Shown here piece after piece: positions 6,659 through 10,037 of a stretch of 10,037 bases of DNA (positions are counted from its first letter, which is position 1; each line of letters starts with the position of its first letter). The position numbers and the translations under genes are program-made. Location: positions 1-10,037 of the forward strand of contig JBCCSZ010000289.1 of the NCBI GenBank assembly GCA_039199225.1, written 5' to 3'. Below the pieces are notes generated by a model, which worked only from the letters and a program-made list of their open reading frames with translations, ran no database searches and was not told the DNA's origin. Source of the DNA: JBCCSZ01 sp039199225. GTDB taxonomy: Bacteria; Bacteroidota; Bacteroidia; Chitinophagales; Saprospiraceae.

Positions 6659-7972
6659 CAATTCGTTGGGTAAAGATTTGGAGGCTTTGGCACCCAATTC
6701 CTTGATCTTTTGCGCTCGTCCAATCAGTGTATCTCCTGGCCGCTTGCCGCTTTGCAGCTTGGTCATGGCTGCTTCGTAAGAACTGCGTGCGCCCTCTAGC
6801 TTGTTGCCAATGGCGCGCAGGTCTTCCACAAAATTGACGAATTTATCGTACAGCAAGCCACTTTGGCGAGCGATTTCCAACACACTTTTTTTCTGTTTTT
6901 CTTGCTTCCAGATAAAGGAGACAGTTCGCATGGTTGCCAGTAATGTGGAGGTTGTTACTACCACGATGTGCTTGTCCAAGGCATCGAGAAATAAGCGTTG
7001 GTCGGCCGCTGCTGCCAGGCTGAAGGCGGGTTCGATAGGGACAAATAATAGTAGATAGTCCGGCGAATTGATCTGATAAAGTTGCTGGTAGTTTTTATTG
7101 GAAAGGTCTCGGATGTGTTGTCGAAGGCTGTCGACATGAGCCTTTAGGTGGAGCGCCTTTTCCTGTTCGTTTTCACTGTTGAAATAGCGTTCATAAGCCA
7201 ATAAAGAAACCTTGGAATCTATAATCAGGTGTTTTTCTTCTGGTAGGTGAATGATGAAGTCCGGACGTTTTTGATGGCCAGCATGGTCGCGAAAACTGCT
7301 TTGCGTGCTGTAGTGAATGTCTTTGTACAAACCCGCTTTTTCCAGCAAGGTCTCCAATTGAAGTTCGCCCCAATCTCCCTGTATTTTCGAACCTCCCTTG
7401 AGGGCGCTGACCAGGTTATTGGCGTCCTGACTGAGTTGTAGGTTGAGATGCCGTAATTGTTCGATCTCCTTTTTCAAAGAAACTTTATCCTTGGTCTCTT
7501 CCAAATAGCGCCTTTCGATTCCCGATTCAAAATCCTTTATCTTTTCTTTGAGAGGCGAAAGTATATCCTGTAGTTGTTGTTGGTTTTGACGGGTGAATTT
7601 CTGACTTTTTTCTTCCAGGAGCTTGTTGGCAATGTTTTCGAATTCGACCTGAAATCGCTTTTGGAGTTGGTTGACCTCTTCTTTTTGATCGCTCAATTTC
7701 TCGGTGAGATGTAAAATTTGTTGCTCCATGGCTGCCAACTCCTTGGCTTGTTGACGCAGTTCAGCCTCCTTGTCCAGTAGATCATCCCGAGAAACATCGG
7801 CTTGCATTTGGAGGTTGTCAAAGACTTCTTGGAGCACATACTTTTGCTGCACTTCCTCGGCAGACAAATACGCCCCACCTCCGGTAAACTTATGTCGAGC
7901 CATCAACCAACCAACGATCAATCCGACAATCAGTCCAAGCAATAAGCCCGACAAAAGGTACAACAGTTCCAT
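6650..7972 (-). CDS. rmuC: DNA recombination protein RmuC family
   Basis: 440 residues. In E. coli, RmuC limits recombination at inverted repeats, and the family is predicted to be a PD-(D/E)XK-like nuclease. An N-terminal membrane anchor is visible (about 3-23, LLYLLSGLLLGLIVGLIVGW), followed by a long Q/E/K-rich coiled coil (about 40-185). The RmuC core then follows: GDWGELQLETLLEKAGL (199-215), RPDFIIHLPEE (236-246), the LIIDSKVSLLAYERYFN segment (249-265) with Asp252 and Lys254, and LLLFVPIEPAFSLA (307-320). The ATMRTVSFIWKQEKQ helix (346-360) leads into SGLLYDKFVNFVEDL. The conserved acidic and lysine residues are intact. ATG at 7972 is chosen because the anchor begins directly after it. 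The gene stands alone on the minus strand, diverging from the lipoprotein gene and overlapping the second acyltransferase gene tail-to-tail. Confidence 0.95.
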   Translation of the reverse strand: MELLYLLSGLLLGLIVGLIVGWLMARHKFTGGGAYLSAEEVQQKYVLQEVFDNLQMQADVSRDDLLDKEAELRQQAKELAAMEQQILHLTEKLSDQKEEVNQLQKRFQVEFENIANKLLEEKSQKFTRQNQQQLQDILSPLKEKIKDFESGIERRYLEETKDKVSLKKEIEQLRHLNLQLSQDANNLVSALKGGSKIQGDWGELQLETLLEKAGLYKDIHYSTQSSFRDHAGHQKRPDFIIHLPEEKHLIIDSKVSLLAYERYFNSENEQEKALHLKAHVDSLRQHIRDLSNKNYQQLYQINSPDYLLLFVPIEPAFSLAAAADQRLFLDALDKHIVVVTTSTLLATMRTVSFIWKQEKQKKSVLEIARQSGLLYDKFVNFVEDLRAIGNKLEGARSSYEAAMTKLQSGKRPGDTLIGRAQKIKELGAKASKSLPNELLD

Positions 7973-8197
7973 AGTGCAAAATACCTGTAATCAAAATGAT
8001 TATAATGTCATCATAAAAGTACAAAAAATTAGCAGATATTGTCATATGTCAATAGAATTATTTCCTCTCATCGATTATGGACAAGTCTCCAAACATCCCC
8101 AATGGCAAAGGATGGAAAGCGCTCTGCAAATAAGCAAGGTGTATTTCAGTGGTATTTTCTACCTTAGCCCAACAAGTCATTTTATCAATCACCATCA
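7973..8197. promoter_or_regulatory. 225-bp divergent intergenic region (rmuC / SMP-30 lipoprotein)
   Basis: An AT-rich stretch that should hold both promoters. On minus, TATTTTG (7983-7977) lies just before the rmuC ATG, but it is one base short of TAnnTTTG and has no well-spaced TTG. On plus, TACCTTAG (8160-8167) is one mismatch from TAnnTTTG and would give a leader of about 25-30 bases; no good -33 element is visible. A perfect 6-bp dyad, TAATCA then AAA then TGATTA, lies at 7988-8002. A 51-codon frame (8046-8201) overlaps the next start codon. No Shine-Dalgarno motif precedes either gene. Confidence 0.5.
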
Positions 8198-9199
8198 ATG
8201 AAAAACCAACTTCTATCCGTCTGCTGTCTGTTCAGTCTATTTTTACTAGCTTGCAGCAACTCGCCGAGTGGCGAACAAAAAACTGATCCTATGCCTCCGA
8301 TGACCAATGATTCCTCAGCGGTAAGCCTGCTCCTCGATGCCAAAGCCAAATTGGGCGAAGGTGCCATCTGGAACAAACAAGCGGGCCAATTTTACTGGGT
8401 AGATATAGAAGGAAAAAGGCTGCATCTTTACACCCCGGCTACCCAAAAAGCCCAGAGCATCGAGCTTGGTGAGCGCATCGGAACGGTGGTCCCAACCCTC
8501 AGCAATGATACAGTCATCATCGCCCTGCAAAGTGGCATCTACTCCTATCATCTTTCCAGCGGTACACCATCATTATTGGTCAGTCCGGAGACCCACCTCC
8601 CCGGCAATCGTTTCAACGACGGAAAATGTGATCCTGCCGGACGTCTGTGGGTCGGTTCCATGGAGCTGAACGCCAAAGAGAATGCCGCAGCCCTTTACCG
8701 CATTCATACAAACGGTATAGCCTATAAAATGCTGGACAGTGTGACCATCTCCAACGGTATCTGTTGGTCGCTCGACCACCGCAGCATGTACTACATCGAT
8801 ACGCCCAAAGGCAACATCCGCTCCTTCGACTACGACAAAGCAACTGGCAAAATCCGCAATGAAAAAGTAATCGTCACCATTCCCGAGGGCATGGGCCATC
8901 CCGACGGTATGACCATCGATGCAGAAGGGATGCTGTGGGTTGCTATGTGGGGTGGCTCCTGTGTTGCTCGCTGGAATCCCAACGACGGTTCGCTGCTCTC
9001 AACAATCGAAGTCCCTGCCCTGAATGTCACCTCCTGCGCCTTCGGCGGTCCCGACCTTCAAACGCTCTACATCACAACGGCTAGCATCGGCATGAACGAA
9101 GAACAGCAAGCCCAGTATCCCTTGGCTGGTGGTGTTTTTGTGGCTACGCCAGGGGTTGGAGGGGTGGAGTGTGCTTATTGGGGGAGTGGTGATCTGTGA
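8198..9199 (+). CDS. SMP-30/gluconolactonase/LRE-like lipoprotein
   Basis: A 333-residue predicted lipoprotein. It has a lysine-containing, hydrophobic N-terminus, a lipobox LLAC with Cys19 as the lipidated residue, a short Ser/Pro-rich linker to about 40, and then a six-bladed SMP-30/SGL propeller. Family landmarks are LGEGAIW (52-58, metal ligand Glu54), RFNDGKCDPAGRLWVGSM (138-155), SNGICWS (185-191, Asn186) and HPDGMTIDAEGMLWVAMW (234-251, Asp236). All the usual divalent-metal residues therefore seem present. Homologues hydrolyse sugar lactones such as gluconolactone; the substrate here is unknown. Export puts it in the periplasm or on the outer membrane. No clear Lys/Asp/Glu-rich surface-export motif follows the cysteine. 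The last codons (GSGDL, stop) merge with a G/T-rich repetitive stretch leading into the 25-bp array, so the C-terminus may have been altered by the repeat. It appears to be monocistronic. Confidence 0.9.
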   Translation: MKNQLLSVCCLFSLFLLACSNSPSGEQKTDPMPPMTNDSSAVSLLLDAKAKLGEGAIWNKQAGQFYWVDIEGKRLHLYTPATQKAQSIELGERIGTVVPTLSNDTVIIALQSGIYSYHLSSGTPSLLVSPETHLPGNRFNDGKCDPAGRLWVGSMELNAKENAAALYRIHTNGIAYKMLDSVTISNGICWSLDHRSMYYIDTPKGNIRSFDYDKATGKIRNEKVIVTIPEGMGHPDGMTIDAEGMLWVAMWGGSCVARWNPNDGSLLSTIEVPALNVTSCAFGGPDLQTLYITTASIGMNEEQQAQYPLAGGVFVATPGVGGVECAYWGSGDL

Positions 9200-9205
9200 T
9201 CTGTG

Positions 9206-9306
9206 GTTTGGTGATTGCCTGTGGTTTATGATTTGGTGATTGCCGGTGGTTTGTGATTTGGTGATTGCCGGTGATTTGTGATTTGGTGATTGCCGGTGAT
9301 TTGGTG
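9206..9306. repeat. 4 x 25-bp tandem array (G/T-rich on plus)
   Basis: Each unit consists of (A/G)TTTGGTG, then ATTGCC(G/T)GTG, then (A/G)TTT(G/A)TG. Units begin at 9206, 9231, 9256 and 9281; the last ends with TTTGGTG in place of TTTGTG, so the repeat reaches 9306. A degenerate lead-in (GTGATCTGTGATCTGTG, 9189-9205) contains the TGA of the lipoprotein gene. The array lies between two convergent stop codons and ends in a T-rich run (9308-9318) next to the proC stop. On the minus strand it contains AATCACCAAATCAC three times (9253-9266, 9278-9291, 9296-9309), the same word as in the array at 3046-3109. Confidence 0.92.
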
Positions 9307-9316
9307 ATTTTCTTTT

Positions 9317-10037
9317 TTATTCGGCCTCTACTTTTTGCTTACCGAGTTCTACGGCGCGTTCTAGGGCGGCTTTGGCACCATCGATGATGTCTGCGTGGAC
9401 TTTGTGGCCAGAGAAGGACTGCATAGCGGCTTCTGTGGTGCCACCTCGTGAGGAGACTCTATGGATCCATTCTTCGCAGGACAGGTCGTTTTTGCTGTAT
9501 AGCTCTACAGCGCCGCGGAAGGTTTGGCTGACGAGGAGTTCGGCCTCAGAGTTGGAAAAGCCCATGGAGCGGGCGGCTTGCATCATGGCGTCCATGAAGT
9601 AGAAGACGTAGGCGGGGCCGCTGCCCGAAATGGCGGTGCTGGCATCTATGTACGACTCATTTTCGACATAGACAGTTTTGCCGGTTGTGTTGAGTAGGTT
9701 TTGGACCGTGACCAGCTCTATTCGCGTGACATCGTCGGAAGAGGTAAAGGCTGTCATACCCATGCCGATTTGGGCTGGGAGATTGGGCATGGCCCGGATG
9801 ATCTTTTTTACACCCAGTGCTTGTGCGATGGTCTCCATGCGCACGCCAGCCATGATGGACAGAAAGACTTGCTGGGGGTCCACCAGGGGTTGAAGACTTT
9901 CAAATAGTTTGGGCGCATCTTGCGGTTTGACGGCAAAAATGATGAGATCGGCACCTGCCAGGCACTCTTCGGCTTTGCCATAGACCGTTCCGATGTCCTT
10001 TTTGGCCAATTGCTCGGCTTTCTCTGGCGATTTTTCC
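9317..10037 (-). CDS. proC: Pyrroline-5-carboxylate reductase (N-terminus beyond window)
   Basis: ProC reduces 1-pyrroline-5-carboxylate to proline with NAD(P)H, the last step of proline synthesis, in the cytoplasm. The frame is open to the right edge. The TTG codon at 10009 is probably an internal leucine, and the Rossmann GxGxxG lies outside. Numbering from that codon: LIIFAVKPQDAPKL (23-36) is the second half of the NADP domain; the AMPNLPAQIGMGMTAF region lies at 74-89; AISGSGPAYVFYFMDAM is at about 127-143; and the ProC signature helix region ends in SSRGGTTEAAMQSF, where most homologues have SPGGTT. The C-terminal helix ends with KVEAE. The stop at 9319-9317 comes directly after the T-run of the 25-bp array. 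It converges with the lipoprotein gene. Confidence 0.96.
   Translation of the reverse strand, partial: EKSPEKAEQLAKKDIGTVYGKAEECLAGADLIIFAVKPQDAPKLFESLQPLVDPQQVFLSIMAGVRMETIAQALGVKKIIRAMPNLPAQIGMGMTAFTSSDDVTRIELVTVQNLLNTTGKTVYVENESYIDASTAISGSGPAYVFYFMDAMMQAARSMGFSNSEAELLVSQTFRGAVELYSKNDLSCEEWIHRVSSRGGTTEAAMQSFSGHKVHADIIDGAKAALERAVELGKQKVEAE

Noticed and set aside
8315..8899. Minus-strand frames within the lipoprotein gene
   Set aside because: They are antisense to a gene with intact SMP-30 motifs, and no family features are seen in their translations.
9206..9306. CRISPR-like or integron attC-like array
   Set aside because: The 25-bp units abut with no unique spacers, and no integrase or attC core features are visible.

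Overview
The window looks like chromosomal DNA of a Bacteroidota bacterium, and I infer a Saprospira- or Lewinella-like lineage. The inference rests on three things: TTG...TAnnTTTG-type promoter elements, the lack of Shine-Dalgarno motifs before the starts, and tandem PlsC-type acyltransferases carrying the NHPxxF(L/I)(D/E) form of the active site. It holds six protein genes and no rRNA, tRNA, CRISPR array or insertion sequence that I can see. No complete, self-evidently new system is present. The unusual material is a repeat-built ATPase, a symmetric divergent promoter, and two related short tandem arrays at gene ends.

Layout. Positions 1-3035 (+) hold the C-terminal part of a large AAA/STAND-like ATPase, with Walker B, a winged helix and 13 uniform 32-residue TPR/Sel1-like repeats; the P-loop lies before the window. 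A 64-bp array of eight 8-bp units (3046-3109) separates it from, and runs into the end of, the convergent miaA (3101-4012, -). miaA and a pair of paralogous acyltransferase genes (4038-5348 and 5348-6658, +) diverge from a 25-bp gap. That gap holds a perfect dyad made of two back-to-back TATTTTTG elements, which predicts leaderless mRNAs on both sides. The second acyltransferase gene overlaps the end of rmuC (6650-7972, -) by 9 bp. After a 225-bp divergent intergenic region comes an SMP-30/gluconolactonase-like lipoprotein gene (8198-9199, +). A 25-bp tandem array (9206-9306) separates it from the convergent, window-truncated proC (9317-10037, -).

Functional picture. miaA (tRNA i6A37 synthesis), rmuC (recombination and genome maintenance), proC (proline synthesis) and the acyltransferases (membrane lipid synthesis) are housekeeping-type genes. 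They sit in alternating orientation, and only the two acyltransferases form an evident operon. The ATPase-TPR protein is the accessory-looking gene: its architecture (nucleotide-switch ATPase plus repeat sensor) resembles STAND regulators or defence proteins, but nothing beside it confirms such a role. Two of the three convergent gene ends carry arrays that share a 14-bp word in opposite orientation.
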